This document shows positions 23,975 to 31,793 of a stretch of 41,983 bases of DNA, in pieces (the stretch's first letter is position 1; each line of letters starts with the position of its first letter). The stretch comes from an uncultured Eubacteriales bacterium (lineage in GTDB: Bacteria > Bacillota > Clostridia > Christensenellales > CAG-314), in assembly GCA_900546875.1 (NCBI GenBank), contig URET01000008.1, forward strand, positions 1 through 41,983. Reading direction: 5' to 3'. A model generated the notes under the pieces. The model saw nothing but the letters and a program-made list of their open reading frames with translations. It ran no database searches and had not been told where the DNA came from. The position numbers and the translations under genes were made by a program.

Positions 23975-24006
23975 GTGTTCGGATAATTAACATTAGGGTC
24001 GCCAAA
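23975..24006. other. attR of the mobile element
   Basis: Contains the arm GTGTTCGGAT (23975-23984), complement of the arm at 12765-12774, and the near-copy GGGTCGCCAAA (23996-24006) of the tRNA 3' end. Sequence to its right continues directly into a tRNA-type terminator, as expected for the original tRNA flank. Confidence 0.7.
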
Positions 24007-24013
24007 GAGGTAT

Positions 24014-24060
24014 AATCCGAATTATTTGCCGATAGCCGGCGAATGGTTCGGATTTTCTCT
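24014..24060 (+). terminator. Original tRNA-Arg terminator, displaced by the insertion
   Basis: AATCCGAA ... ATTTGCCG-ATAGC-CGGCGAAT ... TTCGGATT then TTCTCTTTA, a long two-part stem. No gene precedes it except the element end. Excising 12749-24000 in silico would put it 10 bases after the tRNA CCA, so it is the tRNA's native terminator. Confidence 0.8.
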
Positions 24061-24233
24061 TTATATAAGCAATGCTGAAGCAGTTGGTGCAAGGCGCAAA
24101 AATTACCGTTCCGTCAGTTCGCTACTTATGGATTTTTTTATATTTTAAGTAAGGGGATTCGGGCTGACACTCCATCCAGGAGATCGCTCTGAGGGTGAAG
24201 ATCACGGTAGCTGCCGCAAAAAGCAGGGCTATA

Positions 24234-24262
24234 TTGACAATTTACCGATCTTCCATTATAAT
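24234..24262 (+). promoter_or_regulatory. Promoter of the flavoprotein-GNAT operon
   Basis: TTGACA (24234-24239) and TATAAT (24257-24262), 17 bp apart, 27 bases before the start at 24290. Consensus. The 173 bases between the terminator and this promoter show no gene. Confidence 0.88.
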
Positions 24263-24289
24263 TGTAAAAATTTATTCAGGGAATAGAAA

Positions 24290-24862
24290 ATGATTAAAGT
24301 TACTTGTATAGTCGGCAGCGCGAGGAATAACGGCAGTTGCGCCTGTCTTGCCGATGCTTTTATCAATGGTTTGCGAGGCAGAGCGCAAATCAGAAAGTAT
24401 TGCGTAGGCGATATAGATTTACATTTTTGCAAAGGCTGTAAAAACTGTTATCAAACGGGCGAGTGCGTAACGCATGATGATGTACAGACGGTAATAAGCC
24501 ATATAATGACTTCGGATTATGTATTTATGGCTGCGCCTTCATATTGGGCGGGCGTCCCTGCTCAGCTTAAAGCACTTTTCGACCGCACAACCCCTTACGG
24601 CGATACAAACCCGAAAAGAATTATAAAACCAAAGGACGGAATAAAGGGCATAGCTGTCGCAGTGAGGGCAGGCACGCGTCAGGCTGAAAACGAGCTTATA
24701 CTCAACTCGATAGATCACTACTTCGGACATCTCGGAATTGAAACAGTCAAGAAAATATCGGTATTGCAGACGGACAATTTATCCGATCTGCACGAAAAGA
24801 ATGCTCAAGTAATAGCCGAAGTTACTCGCATAGGCGAAGACATTGCAAACAAAAAATTATAG
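24290..24862 (+). CDS. NADPH-dependent FMN reductase / flavodoxin-like protein
   Basis: 190 residues, flavodoxin fold. The phosphate-binding loop GSARNNGSCACLADAF follows the first strand (VTCIVGSAR). A Cys-rich segment HFCKGCKNCYQTGEC lies where iron-sulphur flavoproteins and related FMN reductases carry theirs. AAPSYWAGVPAQLKALFDR is the FMN-contact segment of this family. Members reduce flavin or quinone-like substrates with NAD(P)H; the substrate is not readable. It is first in an operon with a GNAT gene 15 bases downstream. GCAGGGAATAG precedes the ATG with only a modest ribosome site (AGGGAA). Probably a general redox or stress protein of the host. Confidence 0.87.
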   Translation: MIKVTCIVGSARNNGSCACLADAFINGLRGRAQIRKYCVGDIDLHFCKGCKNCYQTGECVTHDDVQTVISHIMTSDYVFMAAPSYWAGVPAQLKALFDRTTPYGDTNPKRIIKPKDGIKGIAVAVRAGTRQAENELILNSIDHYFGHLGIETVKKISVLQTDNLSDLHEKNAQVIAEVTRIGEDIANKKL

Positions 24863-24877
24863 GATTAAAAGGTTTGT

Positions 24878-25357
24878 ATGGCGATAAAACAATTAAAAAT
24901 AGTACCTTTTGAAGACAAATATCTCAACATTGTATATGAAATTCAGAAAAAAGCGTTTTTGCCTTTGTTTGAAAAATACGCTGACATTGAAACTAACCCA
25001 TATTGCGAAAACAAGCAAACAATTCTTACAAAATACACGCGTTCGGACATGGACGGTTATTTATTTTGTGAGGGAAATACCTTTGTCGGGTGTGTGAGAA
25101 TAGTTAATAAAGATAATGTTTGTAAAGTTGCGGCACTTGCCGTTCTTCCCGAATTTCAAAACAGAGGAATTGCGCAGCGTGCGCTTGCCGAGATAGAGCA
25201 GATTTATCCGCTTGTTAAAATGTGGAAGTTGGATACAATAAAACAAGAAGCCGGCAATTGTCACCTGTATGAAAAACTCGGATACAAGCGGACGGGTGTG
25301 GAAAAATATATTAAAGACGATATGACGATTATCGATTATGTAAAAGCAATAGAATAA
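24878..25357 (+). CDS. GNAT-family N-acetyltransferase
   Basis: 159 residues, a complete single-domain GNAT. Motif A is VAALAVLPEFQNRGIAQRAL (V-x-P-x-x-Q-x-x-G-I/G-x-x-L, acetyl-CoA binding), and the end NCHLYEKLGYKRTG supplies the Tyr of motif B. Cytosolic. The pairing with the flavoprotein gene suggests joint expression from the promoter at 24234, but no shared pathway is evident. The acetyl acceptor could be a small amine, an antibiotic or a protein N-terminus. Confidence 0.85.
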   Translation: MAIKQLKIVPFEDKYLNIVYEIQKKAFLPLFEKYADIETNPYCENKQTILTKYTRSDMDGYLFCEGNTFVGCVRIVNKDNVCKVAALAVLPEFQNRGIAQRALAEIEQIYPLVKMWKLDTIKQEAGNCHLYEKLGYKRTGVEKYIKDDMTIIDYVKAIE

Positions 25358-25376
25358 TCATGGCTCAAAAAACTTA

Positions 25377-25414
25377 AAAGCGGATGGTGCTTCGCGTTAA
25401 GCGCCATCCGCTTT
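25377..25414. terminator. Hairpin terminator after the GNAT gene
   Basis: AAAGCGGATGG-TGCTT, loop CGCGTT, AAGCG-CCATCCGCTTT, a 16-bp stem with one G-T pair. A/T-rich flanks on the left make it work on both strands. Confidence 0.8.
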
Positions 25415-25563
25415 GCCGTTATTCATGATTTCTTCGACCTGACCTTTTGACCGGTTGTAAATCTGCTTATATACCGTACACTCGGCGGTTTTACTATACC
25501 GTACACATTTAACGGTTATCCATGTACATTTTAAAGATAACAAGTATGAAGTTTTGATATTAA

Positions 25564-25712
25564 TTATGAATTTCTCTGCTCCCGCCATTCTTCAAATTCG
25601 CGTTGTCCTTCTTCTGTGGAAAGGTATTCCTGAATGGCGGGCAACATTGCCCTTCAGAAGAATCGATTATGTAATCGGGTATTCCCGTATCATTTTTCCT
25701 TCTTCCCGACAA
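25564..25712 (-). pseudogene. Frameshifted remnant of a small mob-type gene (second mobile element)
   Basis: Reading leftward, SGRRKNDTGIPDYIID is followed after a frame change by RAMLPAIQEYLSTEEGQ, then REFEEWREQRNS and stop. This matches the intact 53-residue gene at 19569-19730 along its whole length (RRKRNTTGIPDYEI, then RAILPAIQALFETEEGQ, then REFEEWKEQ) with a frameshift between the halves and no normal start (a TTG at 25712 at best). It lies outside the att-bounded element, so it is a relic of another, earlier mobilizable element. Confidence 0.75.
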
Positions 25713-26276
25713 AAATCTTATTCGATCATCATTTTTCCTTATTTTATTCCGTAAATTTTTCCGCTTGGTGACAACGGCAAAATTTTACGATTTTAAGCGG
25801 CTCTGCCGCTCTTGCCGCAACCTTATTTATGCTCTCATATTATACAGTTGATCAATTCACACTGCCGAGGTTGCTGTAGCAACAAATGCGGTGCGCCGGC
25901 GCAAAAACGTGGTTTTGCTTGCGCCTTTAATTTATTCAGTTTTATAAATTTAAATCCGATGTTTTCCGGAACGTGCCGGAAAAACCTTAATATATGCGCT
26001 TTTCTGTTACGGCTTGAGTCCCGTAAAATATATACGGCGCTCTTTTCCTGCCGAAGCGTCAGTCCCTCCGTATGATCGCGCGTATGACGATAATATGCGG
26101 GAAAAGTGTTTCATATACTTTTGAGTTCCGTAAAAAGTATATCGCACGTCCGGCTTTCAGTTTACCGGGATCTCATTTGCGTACCGCTTCATTCTGCAGC
26201 AGCTTTCCGTATCGTTCCGCATTTTACGGCAGCGGCTTTTATATTGCCGCCGCCGGTTTTCTGTACAAAAAAGGAT
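25713..26276. other. Gene-free hairpin-rich stretch
   Basis: No credible gene. Hairpins: CGGCAA/TTGCCG around AGCGGC/GCCGCT (25775-25817), GTTGCT/AGCAAC (near 25870-25883), GGCGCAA/TTGCGCC (25898-25925, then TTTAATTT), TTTTCCGG/CCGGAAAA (near 25964-25985) and ATATACTTTT/AAAAGTATAT (26113-26142). The density exceeds that of other intergenic DNA here. Confidence 0.5.
26227..26255. terminator. Possible terminator of the pot operon
   Basis: CGGCAGCGGC and GCCGCCGCCG form a 10-bp stem with one G-T pair and a 9-base A/T loop, 22 bases past the potD stop on the minus strand. The T-run on that side is poor (TAAAAT), so termination may be inefficient. Confidence 0.5.
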
Positions 26277-27626
26277 TCAGTTTACCTTCCTTCTAGTGGA
26301 TTTCTTGTTCTTGAACACTATAGTCAGTGCTACGGCAACCAATACCGCTACAACTACTATGACTATTATGAAAATAAGCACCGTGGGATCGTTATCCTGT
26401 GCTTTGACGCGCTCCCACATATTTACCAGACTGCTTTCCTTATTGCCGAAATCCTTCATTACTCCAAGGTCGGCGGTTCCGGTATAATACATTACCTGAT
26501 TAGAGAAAAACTCCTCTTCATCGTATTCGTTTTCCGCAAGCACTTCCATTGCTTCCTCGTCGGCTCTCAGTATCTCGGGATCGACTGCCGATGAATATCC
26601 TATAGCCATCATGTTTCTTACCGCGTTCACAGGCTGATTCAGATACTCCACAAACATTATCGCCGCTTCGGGATTCTGTGCCTTCTTTGTTACCACCCAG
26701 CCGTCAAACCAAATGTTTGACCCGCTTTCGGGAACAAAATAATCAAGATTGACTCCTTCTTCCGCAGCTTCCTCTATGGTGTACGCCGCGTCTCCCGACC
26801 ATGCAAGATCCACGTATGCTCTGCCTGCCTTCATCTCGTCCTTGTCAAAATCTACGCTGTATCCCATTACCTGCTCTTTCTGAGCCTTCAGCACCTCTTC
26901 GACTGCCGCTATAAGCTGATCGTCAGAATTATTTATCAATTGCTGTGCAGTCATGTTTTCGTATCCGACAGGCAGCTCTCCCGTTTCCTTGAGCCTCATC
27001 ACTGCTGCCACGTATGCGTCGCGGATAGAGTCCTTCATATATATCTTTCCCTTGAGCTCGGGATTATTGCCGCTGTTCCACAAAAGTCCCCAGCCTTCTT
27101 CGAGATCCTTTTCCGTAACTTTGTCGGTATTATACATTATACCGAGCGTTCCCATCATATATGGTACGAAATAATCAGTAAGATCCACTCTCTGACCGTT
27201 TATTTCCAGGTCGCTGAAAGTTTTCTGTATTTCTGTCGTAAACAAAGGCTGAATGCCGTTCCAAAGCTCTTCCTTCTTTTCTCCGAGCGGTTGTATAAGA
27301 TCGAGAGTCAGAAGCTTTTGTATCGCGTATTCCGACGGGCATACCAAATCAAGATTCATCTTCCCTCCGCTTGCCGCCGAATCCGCATTTATGGTCTGAG
27401 TGATCATGATCTCATTGGTATCCTGAGTGATGTAAACCACCGATATCGTTTTACCGGTCTTTTCGTAGTAGTACTCTTCAAATTCCCCTAAAAGGTCTTC
27501 GTCGATATACTCGTACCAATTCATTACATAAAGCATTTCGTCCGTCTTTTCACATCCGGCAGCCATCATTGTCACTGCAGCAAGCACCGTGACAATAAGA
27601 ACAGCTAACAATAACGATCTTTTCAT
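26277..27626 (-). CDS. potD: Spermidine/putrescine-binding lipoprotein PotD
   Basis: 449 residues. It captures polyamines outside the cell for the PotABC importer. The N-terminus is a lipoprotein signal with lipobox MAAGC (Cys25). The mature part starts LYVMNWYEYIDEDLLGEFEE, the typical PotD/PotF opening (N-W-x-x-Y), and contains DYFVPYMMGTLGIMYNT and YVDLAWSGDAAYTIEEA, which line the polyamine pocket. Unusually, it does not end after the binding domain: residues about 412-449 form a strongly hydrophobic helix (VLIFIIVIVVVAVLVAVALT) with a basic tail. So the protein seems tied to the membrane at both ends. Last gene of the operon; AAGGAAGG precedes the ATG. Confidence 0.93.
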   Translation of the reverse strand: MKRSLLLAVLIVTVLAAVTMMAAGCEKTDEMLYVMNWYEYIDEDLLGEFEEYYYEKTGKTISVVYITQDTNEIMITQTINADSAASGGKMNLDLVCPSEYAIQKLLTLDLIQPLGEKKEELWNGIQPLFTTEIQKTFSDLEINGQRVDLTDYFVPYMMGTLGIMYNTDKVTEKDLEEGWGLLWNSGNNPELKGKIYMKDSIRDAYVAAVMRLKETGELPVGYENMTAQQLINNSDDQLIAAVEEVLKAQKEQVMGYSVDFDKDEMKAGRAYVDLAWSGDAAYTIEEAAEEGVNLDYFVPESGSNIWFDGWVVTKKAQNPEAAIMFVEYLNQPVNAVRNMMAIGYSSAVDPEILRADEEAMEVLAENEYDEEEFFSNQVMYYTGTADLGVMKDFGNKESSLVNMWERVKAQDNDPTVLIFIIVIVVVAVLVAVALTIVFKNKKSTRRKVN

Positions 27627-27709
27627 TTTCTATTCCTTCCTTTTGTTTTTATGCAGCGGGACCCCGCCTCCTTGTATTTGTTTTGGAGCATCCCGTTGTA
27701 ATCTTGTTT

Positions 27710-28513
27710 TTAAGCCGCTTTCCTTTCCTTCGAATTCTTCAGATTGACGGCAAGCACTATCGTGAGCACCACTACGAATATTATCGAAAACACCGCAAAC
27801 CAAAAAGGCTCCAGTCCGCCTACGCGCGCGTCTCCGTAAATATAGGTAGAAAGCGTTTCCACTCCCGACGTCCCCTTGTTCATCTGAGTTATTATAAAGT
27901 CATCCATCGACAGAGTAAAAGCCATCACAAAACCGCTTACCACGCCCGGCATAACGGTAGGCAGTATAACCTTTCTCATCGCCTGCATCGGCGTCGCTCC
28001 CAAATCGAGGGCGGCCTCGTAAATATTCGGATCCATCTGATTCAGCTTCGGCATGACAGAAAGCACCACATACGGCGTACAGAAAGAGATATGTCCTATT
28101 ATCAGTCTGATAAATCCGCCGGTTTTATCCGTCGGAAAGCCGAGCGTATTGAAAAGTATCAGCAAAGCCACAGCCATGACCACTTCCGAGTTTATAACAG
28201 GCAGCTGATTTACTCCCATAACTATCTTCTGGCTCCTCTTGCCCATATAAAATATCCCCACCGCGGCAAATGCCCCGAGTATCGTGGATATCACCGATGC
28301 CGCCGACGCTATGATCAGCGTGTTTATCAAAGCACTCATCAGTCCCGCCGACTTCTCACTCGTGAAGATCTCTATATATGAATCAAACGTGAATCCGTTG
28401 AAAACAAAATTGTTGTTCCCGGAAAACGAGAACACTATTATAAACAATATCGGCAGATACAGAAACATAAGGACCAATATAAGGTAAAATACCGAAAAAC
28501 TTTTCTTTACCAT
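27710..28513 (-). CDS. potC: Polyamine ABC transporter permease PotC
   Basis: 267 residues, six membrane helices, second permease of the importer. It starts with the usual cytosolic Lys tail and LILVLMFLYLPILFIIVFSF, the PotC opening. The ABC-contact (EAA) loop is EAALDLGATPMQAMRKVILP (about residues 165-185). ATG overlaps the potB stop (ATGGTAA), so translation is coupled. The C-terminus ends in Lys/Arg-rich residues as usual. Length is normal for the family. The substrate assignment follows the operon. Confidence 0.93.
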   Translation of the reverse strand: MVKKSFSVFYLILVLMFLYLPILFIIVFSFSGNNNFVFNGFTFDSYIEIFTSEKSAGLMSALINTLIIASAASVISTILGAFAAVGIFYMGKRSQKIVMGVNQLPVINSEVVMAVALLILFNTLGFPTDKTGGFIRLIIGHISFCTPYVVLSVMPKLNQMDPNIYEAALDLGATPMQAMRKVILPTVMPGVVSGFVMAFTLSMDDFIITQMNKGTSGVETLSTYIYGDARVGGLEPFWFAVFSIIFVVVLTIVLAVNLKNSKERKAA

Positions 28514-29295
28514 AAATTCTTCGCCTCCGTTTCTTTGTTTCCTTTCCTGTTCATCAGTACGTTGGATATTATCACGAATATCATCATGATAAGCGACATC
28601 GCACTCGCTATTCCGTACAGATTGTTCATCACCTTGCTGTTTATCGAGTCTCCGAACAAATACATCGACCCTCCGGCTAAAAACTCGCTTATCGCAAACG
28701 TGGATATTGTCGGAATAAATACCATTGTTATCCCGCTTATTATGCCCGGCACAGACAACGGAAGTATCGTTTTTGTAAATACCGTAAATCCGTCCGCCCC
28801 GAGATCCTGCGCCGCTTCTATATAGCTTTTGTCTATTCCGCTTATCGACGTATGCAGCGGAAGTATCATAAATGGCAGAAAATTGTATATAAGGCCGATA
28901 AGGAGCGTTTCTGTGCCGAGAGTAACGTCAAGAGCAATGAATATTGCCTGCATGGACAATGTACGGATCAGAAAATTCACCCACATCGGCAACGCAAACA
29001 GTATCACGAGTATCGAATCCTTGAAATACTTGCTCAGAAAGTATGCCGCCGGATACCCTATGAGCAAACACAGCAGGGTCACTACCAACCCCATCACCAC
29101 AGAATTTAACAGCACCGTTACATTCTGCGACTGAGTGAAAAACTCTTCGAAATATTCCAATGTCAGCCCGTTTTCGTTCACAAAAGCCTTCTGGAGCATT
29201 AGTATCAGCGGCAGCAGCACGAACACTAGCATGAACAATACGTAAGGATATGCAAAAACCTTCCTCTTTATATTCAGCCCTTTCCTCTTCTTCAC
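28507..29295 (-). CDS. potB: Polyamine ABC transporter permease PotB
   Basis: 262 residues, six membrane helices, first permease of the importer. It begins FAYPYVLFMLVFVLLPLILM, characteristic of PotB, and has the EAA loop EAAQDLGADGFTVFTKTILP that docks on PotA. The ATG overlaps the end of potA by four bases (ATGA), and the stop overlaps potC. Length is slightly under the family norm, with nothing missing. It forms the translocation path together with PotC. Confidence 0.93.
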   Translation of the reverse strand: MKKRKGLNIKRKVFAYPYVLFMLVFVLLPLILMLQKAFVNENGLTLEYFEEFFTQSQNVTVLLNSVVMGLVVTLLCLLIGYPAAYFLSKYFKDSILVILFALPMWVNFLIRTLSMQAIFIALDVTLGTETLLIGLIYNFLPFMILPLHTSISGIDKSYIEAAQDLGADGFTVFTKTILPLSVPGIISGITMVFIPTISTFAISEFLAGGSMYLFGDSINSKVMNNLYGIASAMSLIMMIFVIISNVLMNRKGNKETEAKNLW

Positions 29296-30767
29296 TCCGC
29301 CGCCTCCTCCTCGCCGACAGGCTCAATGATTATCTTCTCGGGTTTTACCGAAATCCCTACTCTGTCTCCTTTGAGCCAGTCGTCTTCGGAATCGACGAAG
29401 AAATCATAATAAGTATCCGTGCGCACTATATACTGATAATAACTGCCCTTGTATATCGACCCTACTATCTCGCCTCCGATTATTCCGTCCTCTTCATCGT
29501 CAAACAACTCCACATCGTCAAAATCTATGCTGACCTTCACCTTCGTACCTGATGGCTTGTCGTAATTGCACGGAAACTTTCCGCCGCATATCTCCACCAC
29601 GTTATTATCCCACATCTCTGTTTCGATGACGTTTATTATCCGGCTCTTGTGCATTATATGAAGATCAAAAGGCTTTATATATAAACCTATATCCTCTCCT
29701 ACCGTACACTCTACATTATCGTGTATCAATATTTCGCTTCTGTCTTCATCGTATATAAGCGCGGTCGTCTGATAATGATCGCCCTTGAATACACAGCTTT
29801 GCACCTCTGCCCTCATCATGACCGCACTGTTGTCCTCTTTCATGATGTATATGTCCTCCGGACGTATTATCACGTCTATCGGTTCATTGTACTTGAAACC
29901 CTTGTCCACACACTCGAATTGCTGCCCGCAAAATTCCACCAGAAAATCCTTGCGCATTATCCCGCTGAATATGTTGCTCTCTCCGATAAAGTCGGCAACA
30001 AACGCATTCGCCGGCTCATCGTACACCTTCTGAGGCGTAGCTATCTGCTGTATGACCCCGTCGCGCATCACTATTATCGTGTCCGACATCGTGAGCGCCT
30101 CCTCCTGATCGTGCGTAACATACACAAACGTTATCCCCAGTTTCTTGTGCATATTCATCAGCTCTATCTGCATGTCCTTGCGCATCTTCAGATCCAACGC
30201 ACCCAACGGCTCGTCCAGCAACAATACGTCCGGCTCGTTTACAAGCGCTCGCGCTATCGCTACCCTCTGCATCTGCCCGCCGGATAAAGAATTGACGTTT
30301 CTGTGTCCGTAATCCTCAAGATCCACCATCGCAAGAGCCCTCTCCACCTTCTCCTTTATCTCGGCTTTCGTCATCTTGCGCATGTTTTCATATTTGTCTC
30401 CCTTCTTGTCCACATAATATGTCCCGTCCGGTATCACCTTAAGCTTCAGCCCAAACGCCACATTATTGAATACATTCAAATGAGGAAACAACGCGTAACG
30501 CTGAAATACCGTGTTTACATTCCTTAAATGAGGCGGTAAATCGGTTATATCTTCGCCGTTGAAGTATACCCTCCCCTCGCTCGGCTTCTCAAATCCCGCT
30601 ATCATCCTCAGCGTCGTCGTCTTTCCGCACCCCGAAGGTCCGAGAAATGTTATGAACTCCCCCTTCTTTATTGAAAAACTTACATTCTTTACCACCGGCT
30701 TGCCGTCGTAACTCTTGCTTACGTTTTTCAGCTCTATTATCTTATTGGTTTTTTCCGTAAAGACCAT
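29292..30767 (-). CDS. potA: Polyamine ABC transporter ATPase PotA, extended C-terminus
   Basis: 491 residues; the usual length is about 350-380. Motor of the importer. Walker A GPSGCGKTT (about 43-51), Q-loop VFQRYALFPH, signature LSGGQMQR, Walker B LLLDEP and switch THDQEEA are all intact. An insertion (VIPDGTYYVDKKGDKYENM) enlarges the helical domain. The tail holds two copies of a TOBE-like unit: VFKGDHYQTTALIY leading to GLYIKPFDLHIM, and SIYKGSYYQYIVRT leading to GISVKPEKIII, each ending in the same G-x-x-I/V-K-P-x-x-x-x-I strand. Doubling of this regulatory region is the odd feature. AGGAG precedes the ATG, 11 bases after the regulator gene. Confidence 0.94.
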   Translation of the reverse strand: MVFTEKTNKIIELKNVSKSYDGKPVVKNVSFSIKKGEFITFLGPSGCGKTTTLRMIAGFEKPSEGRVYFNGEDITDLPPHLRNVNTVFQRYALFPHLNVFNNVAFGLKLKVIPDGTYYVDKKGDKYENMRKMTKAEIKEKVERALAMVDLEDYGHRNVNSLSGGQMQRVAIARALVNEPDVLLLDEPLGALDLKMRKDMQIELMNMHKKLGITFVYVTHDQEEALTMSDTIIVMRDGVIQQIATPQKVYDEPANAFVADFIGESNIFSGIMRKDFLVEFCGQQFECVDKGFKYNEPIDVIIRPEDIYIMKEDNSAVMMRAEVQSCVFKGDHYQTTALIYDEDRSEILIHDNVECTVGEDIGLYIKPFDLHIMHKSRIINVIETEMWDNNVVEICGGKFPCNYDKPSGTKVKVSIDFDDVELFDDEEDGIIGGEIVGSIYKGSYYQYIVRTDTYYDFFVDSEDDWLKGDRVGISVKPEKIIIEPVGEEEAAE

Positions 30768-30778
30768 TTCCCTTTCTC

Positions 30779-31312
30779 CTAAAAATTAGATGGGGTCGTT
30801 ATCCAAAGTATCTTCGACCTTCCTTTGTGTATGTTGACTATCTCGTGCTGCCTTTTTCCGTTTATATAAAAACTCTCGCCTCTGCGCGCTTTGTATACTC
30901 CTTTATCCGTCTCTATCCTTACGCGCCCCTCCAGCACATACCCTATCTCCTCTCCTTCAAACGGCACCCTGACTCCTCCGGTCGCCCCTTCGTTGAGTAT
31001 CAGTATCACCGGCTCCATCTCGTGATCCTGCGAATTGGGAATTATCCATACCTTCTCTACTCCCTCCGCCTCGGATATAAAATAATCCTGCGGCGTGTAT
31101 ACCACCTTCTCCTCCTTCTCCTCCGAAAAAAATGAGGCAGGCGTCACTCCGAGTATACTCAGTATATCCACCAGCGTCGCTATCGACGGCGACGCAAGAT
31201 CATTCTCAAGCTGCGATATATACCCCTTCGTCAGCTCACACCTCTCTGCCAGCTCCTCCTGCGTCAACCCGCGCTGAAGCCTCAGCTTCTTGATGTTTCC
31301 TCCTATATCCAT
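30779..31312 (-). CDS. HTH-cupin transcriptional regulator of the pot operon
   Basis: 177 residues from ATG 31312, chosen because AGGAGG lies eight bases upstream; a longer frame to 31360 has no such site. Residues 1-60 are an XRE helix-turn-helix (IKKLRLQRGLTQEELAERCE, then LTKGYISQLENDLASPSIAT). The C-terminal half is a cupin barrel (VRVPFEGEEIGYVLEGRVRI, then ARRGESFYINGKRQHEIVN), which senses a small ligand. PuuR-type regulators of this build control polyamine genes, so it very probably binds polyamine and controls this operon. It is the first gene of the unit, with likely self-control at the repeats near its promoter. Confidence 0.9.
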   Translation of the reverse strand: MDIGGNIKKLRLQRGLTQEELAERCELTKGYISQLENDLASPSIATLVDILSILGVTPASFFSEEKEEKVVYTPQDYFISEAEGVEKVWIIPNSQDHEMEPVILILNEGATGGVRVPFEGEEIGYVLEGRVRIETDKGVYKARRGESFYINGKRQHEIVNIHKGRSKILWITTPSNF

Positions 31313-31375
31313 ATAAAGCCTCCTCGAAGTTTCCCCCGATATCTTCTCCCCCCAGATCATTCAACAGTATTTGCT

Positions 31376-31412
31376 ATTTTAACAGATACATTTAATCTTG
31401 TCAAACATTTAA
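31376..31412 (-). promoter_or_regulatory. Promoter and paired operator-like repeats of the pot operon
   Basis: Minus-strand TTGACA (31404-31399) and TAAAAT (31381-31376), 17 bp apart. ACATTTAA occurs at 31388-31395 and again at 31405-31412, flanking the -35 box at a 17-base interval, a plausible operator pair for the HTH-cupin regulator. The rest of 31413-31660 shows no gene. Confidence 0.7.
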
Positions 31413-31667
31413 ATTAGTATTATTAAACTTTGTCCGCCTTTTTTTGAGCTTCGTCGTCAAATTGCGATTTTTTCTTTTTTTTGCTTCTGTTTTTGTTCTT
31501 TTGTTACTTTTTTCTGATATATTTGTTTTTTATTGTCGGTTTGTGGTTTTTTCGCGATCTTGCGTCGATTTATTATATTAAACCTAAAACTTAATAGCTT
31601 TAAACTTATCTTCCATTGCACGACAGTCCGGGCTCCTCAGAGCTTATGCAAAACGCCTTTTCAGAAG

Positions 31668-31696
31668 TTGTCTTATCGCGGCGGATGTGTTATAAT
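31668..31696 (+). promoter_or_regulatory. Promoter of the SGNH hydrolase transcription unit
   Basis: TTGTCT (31668-31673) and TATAAT (31691-31696) with a 17-bp spacer, 97 bases before the ATG at 31794. The intervening leader shows no obvious hairpin. Confidence 0.72.
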
Positions 31697-31793
31697 ATCG
31701 GACAGAATACGCATCATTTATCGTCGGAGTTCGGACTTCGGTATTTTTTCGCTTATTCTCAATCCATCTCTGCCTCACGGCATCGGAGCTTAC

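Larger units (their letters stand above)
12749..24000. mobile_element. Integrative mobilizable element carrying two defence systems
   Basis: About 11.25 kb between the duplicated tRNA-end sequence. Genes: serine recombinase at the left end; restriction-modification; structured RNA; oriT, MobV relaxase and small mob gene; HamA/HamB. Organisation recalls Tn4451-type mobilizable elements (serine recombinase TnpX plus relaxase TnpZ). The cargo genes are visibly richer in A/T than the recombinase and mob genes, so the element is mosaic. There is no conjugation machinery, so it would need a helper. Confidence 0.85.

Noticed and set aside
24122..24239. Short hydrophobic minus-strand frame resembling a small membrane peptide
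   Set aside because: There is a stop in frame directly upstream and no ATG or ribosome site; it overlaps the flavoprotein promoter.
25397..25588. 63-residue minus-strand frame next to the mob relic
   Set aside because: It includes the terminator stem at its end and overlaps the pseudogene; no family recognised.
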